A stretch of 22,500 nucleotides of DNA from Prorocentrum cordatum (GCA_963575745.1 CAUYUJ010001447.1:1306180-1328679), one strand, 5' to 3'. Shown: positions 1-9,630, counted from the first letter of the stretch. The notes: a model not told the origin generated them from the sequence alone. Numbers and translations: made by a program.

Positions 1-413
1 ACTTTGCCGTTCGTCAGATCGCCAAGCAACGATGAAGCCTGCTGCCAATGCCCGTCTCTCTCGCATGCAAAGATTCCGGCGCTGCAGCCCGTGCTATCTG
101 GCTCTAAAGCAACCTCGCGCATTTCGCCGATCAGCGCCACAACCTGCTGCCACTGCCCGCAGCCGTCGCAAGCGCTGATGGCAGCGTTGTAGCCGATAAC
201 GCCCGGTGCTAATCTCTCCTCCACTGACTCCCTGAGCAATAATAGCGCAAACTGCCATTGCCGTCCTTTCTCGCACGCGCTGATGCCCGCGGAAAAACTA
301 TTCACAGTGGGCTCCAACAACCGTTCCCGCAGCTCGCTGAGCAACGCAAGCGCCTGCTTCCACTGCCTACCATTTTCGCACGCGCTGACTGCAGCGTTGT
401 AGCAGACTAGTGT
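1..413 (-). CDS. PPR protein fragment, open at the left edge
   Basis: Read on the minus strand, 413 to 1 is open in one frame and encodes about 137 residues with four ~35-residue PPR units. The repeated cores are CYNAAVSACENGRQW, SFSAGISACEKGRQW, GYNAAISACDGCGQW and GCSAGIFACERDGHW, each followed by an amphipathic helix and an LEP- or LAP-type turn. P-class PPR proteins bind single-stranded RNA, normally in plastids or mitochondria; no targeting peptide is visible because neither end is here. There is no ATG in frame, and the frame begins next to ACACTAG|TCTGC, which looks like a 3' splice acceptor. It may be the next exon of the gene at 3433-6246 or a separate PPR gene; the junction from 3433 was not resolved. 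The family call is secure, the gene assignment is not. Confidence 0.8.
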
Positions 414-699
414 GAACCCATGGAAGCTCCATGGCTGGCAGGTCAAGGTATTGGTCCCGACAGCGCATGTGTCGCCGACGCCTGCGGGTTTGCTCCCCTG
501 TTTGCTGCAGGCTCCAGGCTCCGCGGCCCGTGACTGTCTTCGAGTGTCTTGGGAGGGTCTGGGCTATCGCGGAGTGGTCCCTGGAAGATTCTTGTGGCAT
601 CGAAGGCGTTCCGCAGTCCAGTCTCATGCAGCCTCTTGCAGGAGAAGGCGGAGGAGGAGGAGGAGGAGAGCCGTACTGAAGATGGGGTGGGATTGAGAA
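414..699. other. spacer or intron, no gene seen
   Basis: No reading frame here has protein-like composition. It holds a short purine run of GGA triplets at about 649-668. It lies just upstream (minus sense) of the PPR segment at 1-413 and is most simply intron. Confidence 0.5.
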
Positions 700-1747
700 A
701 CTTCTGGCGTCATGGAAAGGTCCTTCTGGAGCCGATGGGGGGCGTCCTGGAGGCTATCTGTGAGGCCGTCGTCGTCGGAGGGCGAGACGTCTCGAAGTGG
801 GGTATGGGGCTCAGTTTGAGGCCTGCGGGAAACCGTCTGGGGGCGACGCGGGTGTTGTGGAGCCGTCGGCGAGCGCCCAGGGGGCTTCTGGAGCCGTCGG
901 GGTGCGTGCTGGACGCTCTCTGGAAGGCCGTCTTGGGCCGAGGGAGCCATCGGCGAGCGGCCCAGGGGCCTTATGGAGGTGTCGGGGGCTCGAAGTGGTG
1001 CATGGGGCTAAGTTTGGGGCTTGCAGGGAGCCGTTTGGGGACGATGCGGGTGCCGTGGAGCCGTCGGCGAGCGGCCCAGGGAGCTCCTGCGGCCGTCGGG
1101 GAGCGTGCTGAAGGCTCTCTGGGAGGCCGTCCTGGGCCGAGCTGCGGACGAGGGAGCCGTCAGCGAGCGGCCCAGGGGCCTTGTGGAAGTGTCGGGGGCT
1201 CGTTATGGGGTATGGAGCTTGGCTTGGGACTTGCGTGAAGCCGTCTTGGGGCGATCTGGGGGTCGTTGCTCTCTGGGAGGCCGTCTTGGGCCGAGCTGGG
1301 GGCGACGGAGCCGTCGGTGAGCGGCCCATGGGGCCCTCTGGAGGAGTCATCAGGGCTTCTTGTGGGGCATGGGGCTCGGTACGAGGCTTGCGGGACATCG
1401 TCTTGGGGCGATCTGAGGGTCGTGGAGTCGTCGGCGAAGGGCCTGGAGACCTTCTGGGGCCGTCGGGGAGCGTCCTGGAGGCTGCTCCGGGAGGCCGTCT
1501 TGGGCCGCGCTGGGGGCCTTGTGGAGCCGCGCTGGGGGCCCTGCGGAGCCGTCGGCGAGCGGCCTTTCGGGGCCTCCCGGAGCCGTCGGGGAGCGTCCCG
1601 GCGGCGCCCCCGGGGCGAGCTTGCGCGCTCTGGGGCCGTGCCTTCCGCGCGGCCCGCGGGCTCTCTCGGGGCCCCCTGGGGCAGGTGGTCGGCGAGAAGC
1701 CCTGCGCGCACGCGCTGCGGCCAGAACTGTGGTACGGGCGAGGGCTG
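700..1747. repeat. GC-rich degenerate repeat block
   Basis: About 1 kb is made of imperfect copies of a few phrases: GGAGCCGTCGGCGAGCGGCC, GAGCCGTCGGGGAGCGTGCT and GGAGGCCGTCTTGGGCCGAG, spaced roughly 30 to 60 bp apart. Long open frames occur on both strands (for example 811-1917 minus and 1181-2032 plus) because the repeat lacks stops; their translations are Arg/Pro/Ala-rich with no domain. Related phrases recur at 2560-2900, 4930-5110 and 5450-5560 inside the two 1.4 kb repeats, so this block looks like an expansion of that family. Confidence 0.7.
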
Positions 1748-1913
1748 GCCCGTGGGCACCGTCCACGAGTGCCAGGTGGTCGGAGTGCGCTTGCTGCTGC
1801 TCGCTGCTTCGGGGCGCGCTGCTGCCTTGACGGTTCCGGCCGCGTCCAGAGCAGCGCTGGCATGACCGGCGGCAGCACCTCCAGTGGCACGGGTATCAGC
1901 AACAGCAGCAGCT

Positions 1914-2142
1914 CCATCTCCTTCTCCTTCTCCTCCTCGTCCTCCCTCTCCTCCCTCTCCTGCTTGGCTCGTCCTCGTTATCCGTCTTCTCCTTCTACTT
2001 ATCCTTCTCCTCCTCCTCGCCGTCATGCTTAGCCCGTCCTCGTCCTCCGTCTCCTCCTGCAGCTCCTCCCCCTGCTGCTTCTCTCCTCCATCTGCTCCTC
2101 CTCCTCCTCCTCCTCCTCCTCGTCCTCCCTTCCTCCCTCCTG
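1914..2142. repeat. CTC/CTT pyrimidine microsatellite
   Basis: Nearly uninterrupted C and T triplets (CTC, CTT, TCC) on the plus strand. Copy 2 of the surrounding repeat lacks it, so it expanded after the copies separated. It creates a false leucine/proline/serine-rich plus-strand frame. Confidence 0.85.
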
Positions 2143-2243
2143 GACATCGTGAGGTTCCGACTGCGCTGGCAGGGGCGCCCATGGGAGAGGAGAGCGACGA
2201 TGGGGAGGAGAAATACAATGCTGAAGATCGAGTAGAGGATCAA

Positions 2244-2385
2244 CTACATAATTGGTTTACCCCAACATTCGGTTTCTCGTCGGATCCACTATGCAGACGT
2301 AGAAAGCTAGTAGATCTACGGAACAATCTTCGCATTGTCGTAGGTTCGACTGAATAATCAATTCTAGGGTAAATGAATTCTGTAG
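2244..2385. mobile_element. MITE-like AT-rich insertion with ~19 bp terminal inverted repeats
   Basis: The left end CTACATAATTGGTTTACCC (2244-2262) matches the reverse complement of the right end, CTACAGAATTCATTTACCC (2367-2385), at 16 of 19 positions. The 142 bp interior is much AT-richer than its surroundings, and the matching place in copy 2 (about 4760-4775) lacks it. GATC lies just outside both ends (2238-2241 and 2388-2391) and may be a target duplication. It has no coding capacity, so any movement would have needed a transposase from elsewhere. Confidence 0.55.
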
Positions 2386-3252
2386 TCGATCTCCCACTCG
2401 AGAAAGCCCAGACCTCTTGGGACACGCTCGGGAGGGGTCGCAGGAACAGCGTTCCTGCGCGTCCGCAGAGCTGGATCGGACAGCTATTTTCTGCAGCCCT
2501 TCCCGCGCATGAGGTGTCCCAAGAGGTGTGGGGCGTGGCTTTCTCGAATCATCTGGTGCTTCCTGGAAGCCAATCGGAGCCATTTGGACGAAGCTGCTGG
2601 AGGAGTACCAGGAGCTTATGGGGTGAAGTTTGTTCCAGTCAACTGGGACCATCTAGGAGCTTGTCAGGGCCGTTTCGAAGGAGCTGCGGGAAGCTTTATG
2701 GGAGCCTCTGCGGAATTGCTGGCCGTGGGGGAGCGCGGGACGGGGGGGACCGCTCCAGAGTTGACCCTGTTGGGCCTTCCTTGGGGCCGTCCTGGGGGGC
2801 TGTTCGACAGTCTTGAGGGTCCCCGGAGACGTCTTGAGGGCCTCTGGGGCCGCCGTAGGTGCTCTCTTGGGGACTCCCTGGGCGCCCTGAGGACGATTCG
2901 GGGTGGGTTGGGTTTCTTTGGGCAGTAAAAGAGATCGTGAGGGGGAGTGTTCGAAATACCGGAGAAGATCGATAGGCCGTCGCATTCGTGGCCCTCTCGG
3001 AGGCCACATGGGCGCCTTGTGGGAAACTGGTGGGGGCCTTCTTTTGGCCGCCTGGGAACCCTCCTGCACCTGCGGACGGGCGCTCTGGGGGCCTCCCGGG
3101 CCACTCGCGGGGCCCTCTCGGGGGCACGACGTCGGCGCTCCAAGCGCGGAGCCCGCGGAGGCGCCGCCGCCGCAAGCCCAGCGGGCGCCGCTAACTTCAG
3201 TGGACCCACCTGGCACGCGCTGAGCCAGGCTCTGCCGGGTACCGTAATGCGG

Positions 3253-3437
3253 GATGACGATTCATAAAAAATGGGAGAGAACGATGAAAAAAACAAGTTT
3301 CCTGCGATGTATGCACAGCTTTCTGACTGGAGGAGAACGATAAAAAAAAGTGTTCCAGCCCGCGGCTGGTTTTTTCTAATCGTCATCTCGGGCGCCGCCG
3401 CGTGGACACGACCCCCGGTCATTTATTAATCGTCATC
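3253..3437. mobile_element. AT-rich insertion with GATGACGATT inverted repeats
   Basis: GATGACGATT at 3253-3262 is matched in inverse by AATCGTCATC at 3378-3387 and again at 3428-3437. Inside are two similar tracts, GAGAACGATGAAAAAAA and GAGAACGATAAAAAAAA. The block is A/T-rich within GC-rich DNA and separates copy 1 of the 1.4 kb repeat from the end of the PPR exon. The TGA ending the PPR frame (3433-3435) lies in the outermost inverted copy, so the insertion appears to supply that stop. Confidence 0.5.
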
Positions 3438-6246
3438 CTCCATTAGCATAGATGACGCTCGGCTCCGACGCCGCCAAGATGAGCTCACGGAGCAGCGACA
3501 GCGCCTGCTGCCAGAGGCCGACGTCCTGACACGCGCTGATCCCGGCGCCGTAGCTGATCACGCTGGGCTCCGCCCGTGCGCCCCGCAGTTCGCCGAGCAG
3601 AGAGAACGCCCGCTGCCACTGCCGACTCATCCTGCAGACGCAGACCTCGAGCGTGCAGCTAACGGCGTCTGGCTCCAGCCCCGCCTCACGCAGCCCCACG
3701 AGCAGCGACAGCGCGTGCTCCCAGTGCCCGCACTCCTCGCACGCGCCGATGGCGGCGTTGTAGCTGGCCACGTCTGGCTCCAGCGCCGCCTCCCGCAGGT
3801 CTGCGAGCAGGGACACCGCCTGCAGCCACTGCAGGCCTCCCTCGCACGCGCTCATCACGGAGCTGTAGCTGATGACGTCGGGCTCCAGTCTCGCGTCCCT
3901 CAGCTGGCTTAGCAGCGACAAAGCTCGAAACCACTGACTGCCCTCCCTGAACGCATTGATTCCGACGTTGTAGCAGGCTGCATCTGGCTGCATTCCCTCC
4001 TCCAGCAATTTGCCGAAAAGCGTCAGCGCGTGCTGCCACTGCCCGCATCGATCGCACGCGCTGATGCCGGCCGTGTAACTGATGACATTGGGCTGCAATT
4101 TCGCATCCGACATTTCGTTGAGCAACGACAAAGCCAATTGCCAATGTTCGCCCTTCTCGCATGCGCTGATCCCGGCCGTGTAACTGATGACACTCGGCTC
4201 CAGCCTCGCCTCGCGCAACTCGCGGAGCAGCGACAGTGCCTGCTGCAGTTGCCCACCCTTCTCGCACGCGCTGACTGCAGCATTGTAGCTGATGACGTTG
4301 GGCTCCAGCCTCGCCTCTCGCAGCTCGCGGAGCAGCTGCAGCGCTCTCCTCCATGTCCCGCCTTTCTCGCACGCGCTGATTCCGGCACTGTAGCTGATGA
4401 CGTCTGGCTCCAATCCCGACTCCGACATGTCGCCGAACAGCGACAACGCCTGCTGCCACATCCCGCTCTTCTCACACGCGCTGATGCCAGCGTTGCAACT
4501 GACTCATTAGGGCATGCCTGTGGACTACCGCCCACGAACGCCAATTGTCAGAGTGCATGTGCTGCTGCTCATTGCTTCAGAAGACGCTGTGTCCTTGATG
4601 GCTATATGAAGGCGTCCAGCGCAGCGCTAGCAGTATCAGCGGCAGCAGGTCCAGGGGCATGGGCTTTAGCAACAGCAGCAGCTCGAGCAGCAACAGCAGG
4701 AGAGCCTGTCGCAGAGGAGAGCGACGACGGGGAGGAAAAGAAGGAGGCCCAATATAATTTGGAAAACACAGGTCAGACCCCATACCTCTTGGGACACGCT
4801 CGGCGCGGGAGGGGTCGCAGAGACACCGATCCCGGGCTTCTGCGGCTGGATCGGACAGGTATTTTCTGAAACCCCTTTCGCACGAGACGTGTCCCAAGAG
4901 CCGTCGGGTGTGGCTTTTTCGAATCAGCAGGTTCTTCCTAGGAGCCTGTCGGAGCCGTTTGGAGGGAGTGGCTGGAGGCCTTCCAGGAGCCCGTGGGGCA
5001 TCGCGTCTTGAGCTGATCAGGAGCATTGTGAGAGCATGTCGGAGCTGGCTCGAGGGAGCTGCTGGAAGCTTCCTGGAAGCCTCTGGGGAGCGTCCCCCAG
5101 GCCGTCTGGGAGCCTCGGGGCGGGCGTCTTCGAGGCCTGCTGGCCGTGGGGGAGGGCGGGATGGGGGGGAGCGCTCCAGAGTTGACCCTGTTTTGAGCAA
5201 GGGCCGACCGTCCCGGCATTCCTGTAGTCATACCACGACATGTTCTTAGAACCCAAGAATGTTATAATAGCAAAAACAATGTTCTCAGAGCATGAACCCG
5301 ATGTGATAAAGCAAGGCAGACTCCGCCAGAAATGTTCTAAGAACATCCCGTGGGAACCACAAAAGGTTCGTAGAACATTGCTTGGTAGAGCTATAGGCGA
5401 GCCAGGACGCTTCGCCACTGCTTGACTGTTGGGCCTTCCTCGGGGCCGTCCTGGGGGGCTGTTCGGTAATCTTCAGCATCCCTGGAGCCGTCTGGAAGGG
5501 CCCCAGGGCCGTGGCAGAGGCTCTCTTGGGAGCTCCCTGGGCGCCCTGGGGGGCGATTGAGATCTTGCTCTGGGTGGGTTGGGCGCCTGTTTGCCAGAAC
5601 AGCGATCTTGAGGGGAAGCGCGAGAACACCTGAAGGATATCTATAGTCTTTCGTCCTCGTGGCGCCCTCGGAGGCCTGGTGGAGACTCTGTGCAACGTGG
5701 TGGAGGCCTTCTCGGGCCGTCTGGGATCTCCCCTCGCGCTGCGGGCGCCCTTGGGGCCGTTCGGGCCAATCGCGGGGCCCCCTCGGAGCATGACGCTGGG
5801 CGCCCCAGGAGCGGAGCCGCAGAGACGCCGCACAGAGGGGGCCCTCAGTGGGCCCTCCTGGGACGCACATTGACCGGAATTCTAGGCAAGATGACGTCGG
5901 GCTCCAACATCGCGGCAAGCATGCCATCGAGCAGCGACAACGCCTGCCTCCATTGCCCACCCTTTTCGCACGCGCTGATCCCGGCGTTGCAGCTGATAAC
6001 GTCCGGCCCCAGCCTGGCATCGCACAGTTCGCCAAGCAGCATCAGCGCCAACTGCCACTGCCTGCCCTCCCCGCACACGCCGATGGCAACGGTATACAGG
6101 ATGGTGTCAAGCCGCACCTGCAGCTGCGACGCCTCTCTGAGCAGGCTTAGCGCTGCGCTCCACTTTGCGGTGCTCCTGCACTTCTTGATGGCCGCTGTGA
6201 CAAAACGAGATGTGGGGCGGATTGCTTCTGCTATGCTGTTTTGCAT
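3433..6246 (-). CDS. PPR-repeat protein, two exons
   Basis: Exon 1 is 5888-6246 (ATG at 6244-6246, in-frame TGA shortly upstream) and exon 2 is 3433-4498, about 474 residues in all. The join GTCATCTT|GC...TCAG|TTGC is a GC-AG intron of 1389 nt (4499-5887) that keeps frame and rebuilds a PPR unit (LEPDVI-F-CNAGISACEKS). Exon 1 holds about three PPR units and exon 2 about ten, with cores such as SYNAAVSACEKGGQL, SYTAGISACEKGEHW and SYNAAIGACEECGHW. P-class PPR proteins bind organellar RNA to stabilise, process or guide editing; no clear transit peptide is visible. Exon 2 ends EPSVIYANGG and then stops inside an AT-rich insertion, so the C-terminus may be truncated, or an unrecognised donor may lead on to the PPR segment at 1-413. 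Family certain, exon structure inferred. Confidence 0.8.
4527..5875. repeat. ~1.4 kb dispersed repeat, copy 2, forming most of a PPR intron
   Basis: Collinear with 1748-3220. It fills nearly all of the inferred PPR intron, ending within about 15 bp of exon 1 and about 30 bp of exon 2. Relative to copy 1 it lacks the long pyrimidine tract and the 142 bp insertion but has its own 238 bp insertion at 5193-5430. Confidence 0.75.
5193..5430. mobile_element. MITE-like insertion with an empty site in the paralogous copy
   Basis: Copy 1 reads GACCCTGTT|GGGCCTTCCT without a break at about 2762-2780. Here the same junction is split by 238 bp. CTGTT is present on both sides (5188-5192 and 5426-5430), as expected for a target duplication. 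The ends are imperfect inverted repeats: 17 of 25 positions agree over the outermost stretch, with GTCC-GGC best conserved. The interior is AT-rich and contains several TGTTCT/AGAACA half-sites, including TGTTCTAAGAACA at about 5333-5345. No open frame of note. Confidence 0.6.
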
Positions 6247-6536
6247 CGCAGGAGACGCACGTCATTCATGGGCCAATGGAAAGAGAGCGGGGCGAACTCA
6301 GGTCAATTCTACGAGTGCCGTGCTTGCGCCAACATCCAGAGACCGGACAATGACTATCGCGGCGGCACCCCCGTCAAAGAGTGATGGCAGATACCCAGAC
6401 ATGCGACGATGTTTCAGCAAACATGCGCGGCCTCCGAGAGATCCCGACCCCTTTCTTCGCAAGGGCAAGTTGTTTACCCCAGAACCGTTTTTGATCGTAC
6501 CTAAGCCCAAACTACCTGGGCCCCCTCAAAGAACAT

Positions 6537-6605
6537 CGACGCCTTGATTTTTCCACAGCGGAAGCCCCCCGAGATCTGGATCCCCTTCCAAGAACGGGGC
6601 TTTCA
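6537..6605 (+). repeat. ~70 bp dispersed repeat, copy a
   Basis: Starts CGACGCCTTGATTTTTCCAC and contains GAGATCTGGATCCCCTTCC, then a GAACGGGGC and CTTTCAT end. It aligns without large gaps to copies at 7843, 8920 (minus) and 9389. A weaker relative may lie at 6408-6470 (GAGAGATCCCGACCCCTTTC). Confidence 0.6.
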
Positions 6606-6961
6606 TCATGGGTCGTTTTTTGGACGGTCCCCGGGTCCAGAGAGGGCCCCGCAGGGCGACGACAGTCGAGAACCGTCCGTCGCATTCTCGTTCGCAACGT
6701 GGCGGTTCAATGCCAGTCCAAGAATTTTGAAGAAGCATTCGGGATGCATAAAGGCAGTTCCGTACCCGCGGGGGCAGAATCAGAAATCTCTCGCCGCCAG
6801 GAGCACTGTTCCCCCCCTCCCACACACACCCTGAATGAGGACGGAGGGGGGGCAGCGATAGGTGACTGGCGTAGGGGGGGGGCGAAACAGGGGCGATGAA
6901 TGGGCGTTTGGGGGTCGATGCTCCCCTCCCCCCTGTGCCCATCACCCCCATCGCTGCCCCT

Positions 6962-7188
6962 GGTCGGGGGTCCCAGAACCGTGTGGTGACAGACCCGGCG
7001 GCGACCTCGAAATCCGCAGAGACCTCACCGCAGGGTCCGTCACCGCACGGCTTTGGGACCCCGGAGGCCCCGATCGCACGAGAAAAGTCCCTGGAGAGCG
7101 ACCCGAGTCCCAGAACCGTGCGAGGACCCCAGATCCCCACCGACGCACTACACGGCGTGGTCACCGCACCGTTTTGGGGCCCCCGACC
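6962..7188. repeat. ~29 bp motif in alternating orientation, four copies
   Basis: The motif GTCACCGCACGGTTTTGGG followed by a CCCCGACC-type end occurs forward at 7039-7065 and 7160-7188, and inverted at 6962-6990 and 7107-7123 (partial). The order is minus, plus, minus, plus, so adjacent copies could pair as stems. No coding sense is evident. Confidence 0.65.
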
Positions 7189-7842
7189 TGGGTCGGGCGT
7201 TGGCAGAACTGGGTTTTGTGGGACCTGGTTTAGTGATGTGTACTGGGGGACGCCACCCCGGCCCCATTCCACTAACCAGACCTGCCGTCACCCGAAAAGC
7301 ACCAGCTGCGGCAGACCTGGTTTCGTGACTCTGGCTTATTGCGAGGCTCTGGGGCCCCATCACTGACTGGGTCCCCTCTCCGACTGGGGGGGGGGGGCCC
7401 GCCCTCCCTGACGGCTAAACCTCCCTTCCGCGGGCCACGGGTCCGCGCACCGCGCCCCCGCGGTGCGGGCGGCAGCATGCGCAGAGGGCCTCCCGCGCGC
7501 GGGAGCGGAGGCGGCCGTCGGCGGGCCGCGGGGGGGCCTGCGCTGCAGAGGGGCGCGGGGCCGCCCTTCCAGGCCAGTAGGGGGGGGGGTGCGAGGAGGG
7601 GTGAGGATGTGATGCTCTAGGTCAGGGCGTGTTTTCCGCGGTTTCGGCCCCACAAGCCCGCCGTGGGTCCCCGGGGCCATGAGCTCTGCGTGGGGGGATG
7701 GCCGCCCCTGCTCTTGTCCGGGGTCCTCCGTCGCCCCGCGCGGGTCAAGTTGTCGTCCACTGCGGGGAGGACGGGGAGAAGGGGTGGGAGACGGACAGGC
7801 CGAACGGCGATGGTGAGCATAGGACCCTGCTTCCCAGCCCCC

Positions 7843-7914
7843 CGACGTCATGGTGTTTTCACAACGCCGACCCTCAGAGATCTCGACCCACTCCCCTGGA
7901 CCGGCTTTCTTTCC
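7843..7914 (+). repeat. ~70 bp dispersed repeat, copy b
   Basis: CGACGTCATGGTGTTTTCAC, then AACGCCGACCCTCAGAGATC, and finally GGACCGGCTTTCTTTCC. It matches copy c (8920-8987) through TTTTCTCGCAACGCCGACCC and copy d at the ACCGGCT end. Confidence 0.65.
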
Positions 7915-8250
7915 ATATCCTGCGTCGGATTCTGCCGCTCCCGAGGGCCAGCGGGGGCCTTCAGAGGCCGAAGAGGGGGAACACCGCCCGTCAGGAGCTC
8001 CTCCTTGCCCGAGGGGTGTCCGGGGCCTGCCGGCCGGGCTGAGGACGGCGGTGGGGCCCCCCGGGCGACGCCCGGCTGCGCCCTCGGCCTCGCAGCAGGC
8101 GCTGCGGATGCTGCCCCCGGCCCGCCGCCCCCGCCGCTCCGCGGCCGCCCGCGCGCGCGGGGCGAGCCTCTGCCCCCCAAGCGGGGCGCGCGCGCGCGCG
8201 CCACGAGGAGCGGAAGGAGGACAAGCGCCGCACACGGCGCAACAGTGTGC

Positions 8251-8434
8251 GGCGGAGGAGGAGGAGGCGGAGGAGGAGGAGGAGGATGAGGGGGGGGGCG
8301 CAGATGAGGAGGAGGAGGAGGAGGAGGAGGCGGAGGAGGAGGAGGAGGAGGCGGAGGAGGAGGAGGACGCCGAGGAGGCGGAGGAGGCGGAGGAGGCGGA
8401 GGAGGAGAAGGAGGAGGAGGAGAAGGAAGAGGAG
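8251..8434. repeat. GGA/GAG microsatellite with GGC interruptions
   Basis: About 180 bp of purine triplets on the plus strand. Frames through it encode poly-Glu, poly-Arg or poly-Ser/Pro on either strand and are not counted as genes. Confidence 0.9.
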
Positions 8435-8521
8435 TTCGGTGGCAACTCGAGGGAGCCTCCCATACCATCTGTGTCGGCCCGTGCGGACAGACGCTGGATC
8501 GGTGCTGAGTCGGCGCTATCT

Positions 8522-8557
8522 CATCGACTACCAGACGCTGATCGACGCTAGTCGATG
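8522..8557. repeat. 9-bp perfect hairpin
   Basis: CATCGACTA (8522-8530) and TAGTCGATG (8549-8557) are perfect reverse complements around an 18-base loop. Too short and structurally wrong for a tRNA; function unknown. Confidence 0.5.
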
Positions 8558-8919
8558 CTGAAAATGGAATTATGAGAAGGGTACACAAAGCTCCCATGAT
8601 CTGCTACCGAAGGCAGGTTCCCCCGCATTCTCTTGTTGAGAGAAAAGCACGGCGGACGGTTTGGGTGGCCGTTTTCGGCCTCTGGGGGCCCTCGCGGGGC
8701 CCACTCGACGACACGCGGTTAGAGGGGACTTTTTGTGCGCGGCTTTGGGGGGAGCGAGGGGTCCAAACACAGGCGGGCAAGATGCTACTATCGCGCCGCG
8801 TTTGGCGATCGGGGGACCCTGGTGGGCCCGCACCAGAGGTCACTCCGGCGAAATGCCACTCTCACGTGAAGTCGACCCATGCCTATGCAAGGACCCCAGC
8901 CGCGCAGCCAGCCCGGGAC

Positions 8920-8987
8920 GGAAAAAAGCGGTCCTGCGGAAGGGGTCCAGACCTCAGGGGTCGGCGTTGCGAGAAAATGGCGACGTG
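8920..8987 (-). repeat. ~70 bp dispersed repeat, copy c (inverted)
   Basis: On the minus strand it reads CACGTCGCCATTTTCTCGCA, ACGCCGACCCCTGAGGTCTG, GACCCCTTCC, then GCAGGACCGCTTTTTTCC, matching copies b and d nearly base for base in the centre. Confidence 0.65.
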
Positions 8988-9388
8988 GGAGATCTGGGTT
9001 CGCGTCGTGACGACATCGGCGCTGGTTTCTGACACTGCGTGGATCGCCCAACCTTGGACAATCGCGGCCCCCCGAACGCGCAGACCGTTCAAAACTGCAG
9101 GACATGGCCGCTGGTGGCGTCCGACCTGGAACACCTCCGGTGCGGTCCTCGCCGAGTTGGCACGGCACGCCTCTCCCGTGCGCGTAGGCTGTCAGAGCTC
9201 AGCGCGAGCTTCTCGGATCGGCGCGCCTCAGGAGCGGCGCCAGGAGGCGCCGGCAGGGGGCGGTCAGGCACCGACTGCAGGGGCTCCGCAGGGAGCTCCG
9301 ACGGTCTGCGCTCGTGCAGTGGCCCCCACTTCGCGGCGAGGGGGCGTCGAGCCGAAGCCGCTCGGCGGCCGCCCCTGCCCCGAGACCC

Positions 9389-9465
9389 CGACGTCGTGCC
9401 TGTCTCACCCCAGAGGTCTGGGCCCCCAGAGGTCTGGACCCCTTCCCCGGGACCGGCTCTTCATC
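9389..9465 (+). repeat. ~70 bp dispersed repeat, copy d
   Basis: Begins CGACGTCGTGCCTGTCTCAC. The centre is duplicated (CAGAGGTCTGG twice), then CCCCTTCCCCGGGACCGGCT and CTTCATCC. Confidence 0.6.
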
Positions 9466-9514
9466 CGGAGTGTCGTCTCTTGAGGCTCCCGAGGCTTTGG
9501 TGATGGCGTTGACG

Positions 9515-9630
9515 TATGTTACATGCTGCATGTATGTTACTTCTTCTTACTTATATCTAGCATCTTCATCAAAACTAGTTTACTTATATCTTACTTATAT
9601 GTAACTTATATCTAATTTATAAGTCCGATA
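9515..9630. repeat. AT-rich island with TTACTTATATCT units
   Basis: Several copies of ACTTATATCT/ACTTATATGT occur in about 80 bp, preceded by the palindrome TACATGCTGCATGTA (about 9519-9533). Its base composition contrasts sharply with the GC-rich flanks. It could be the edge of an inserted element or an AT-rich regulatory stretch; nothing decides between them. Confidence 0.45.

Larger units (their letters stand above)
1748..3220. repeat. ~1.4 kb dispersed repeat, copy 1
   Basis: Collinear by eye with 4527-5875. Shared landmarks in order are CACGAGTGCCAGGTGGTCGG versus CACGAACGCCAATTGTCAGA, AACAGCAGCAGCTC, GAGAGCGACGATGGGGAGGA, CTCTTGGGACACGCTCG, CTGGATCGGACAG, GTGTCCCAAGAG, GCTCCAGAGTTGACCCTGTT, and GGGCCTTCCT followed by GGGGCCGTCCTGGGG. 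Copy 1 carries an expanded pyrimidine microsatellite (1914-2142) and an AT-rich insertion (2244-2385) that copy 2 lacks. It lies between PPR coding segments, as copy 2 does, so it may have spread with duplicated PPR exons and introns. No protein function is assigned. Confidence 0.75.

Noticed and set aside
811-2218. Long open frames on both strands (over 280-360 residues)
   Set aside because: They arise from GC-rich repeats without stops. The translations are Arg/Pro/Ala/Gly-rich, exist in several frames at once and show no domain.
1884-2357. Plus-strand frame with a Leu-rich stretch resembling a membrane segment, then EESDDGEEK
   Set aside because: The Leu run is translation of the CTC/CTT microsatellite. 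EESDDGEEK recurs at about 4710-4740 only because both lie in copies of the 1.4 kb repeat.
5220-5380. TGTTCT/AGAACA half-sites resembling steroid-receptor response elements
   Set aside because: Such receptors are animal proteins. The half-sites are inverted relative to the usual element and lie inside a transposon-like insertion.
7360-8463. 367-residue minus-strand frame with poly-Ser
   Set aside because: It is translation of the GGA microsatellite plus GC-rich spacer; no start context, domain or related frame supports it.
8522-8557. Hairpin considered as part of a tRNA
   Set aside because: The 18-base loop and lack of D-arm, T-arm and acceptor pairing do not fit a tRNA.
8572-9483. 303-residue plus-strand frame
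   Set aside because: No family resemblance, it contains two dispersed repeat copies in opposite orientation, and its strand is opposite to every supported gene.
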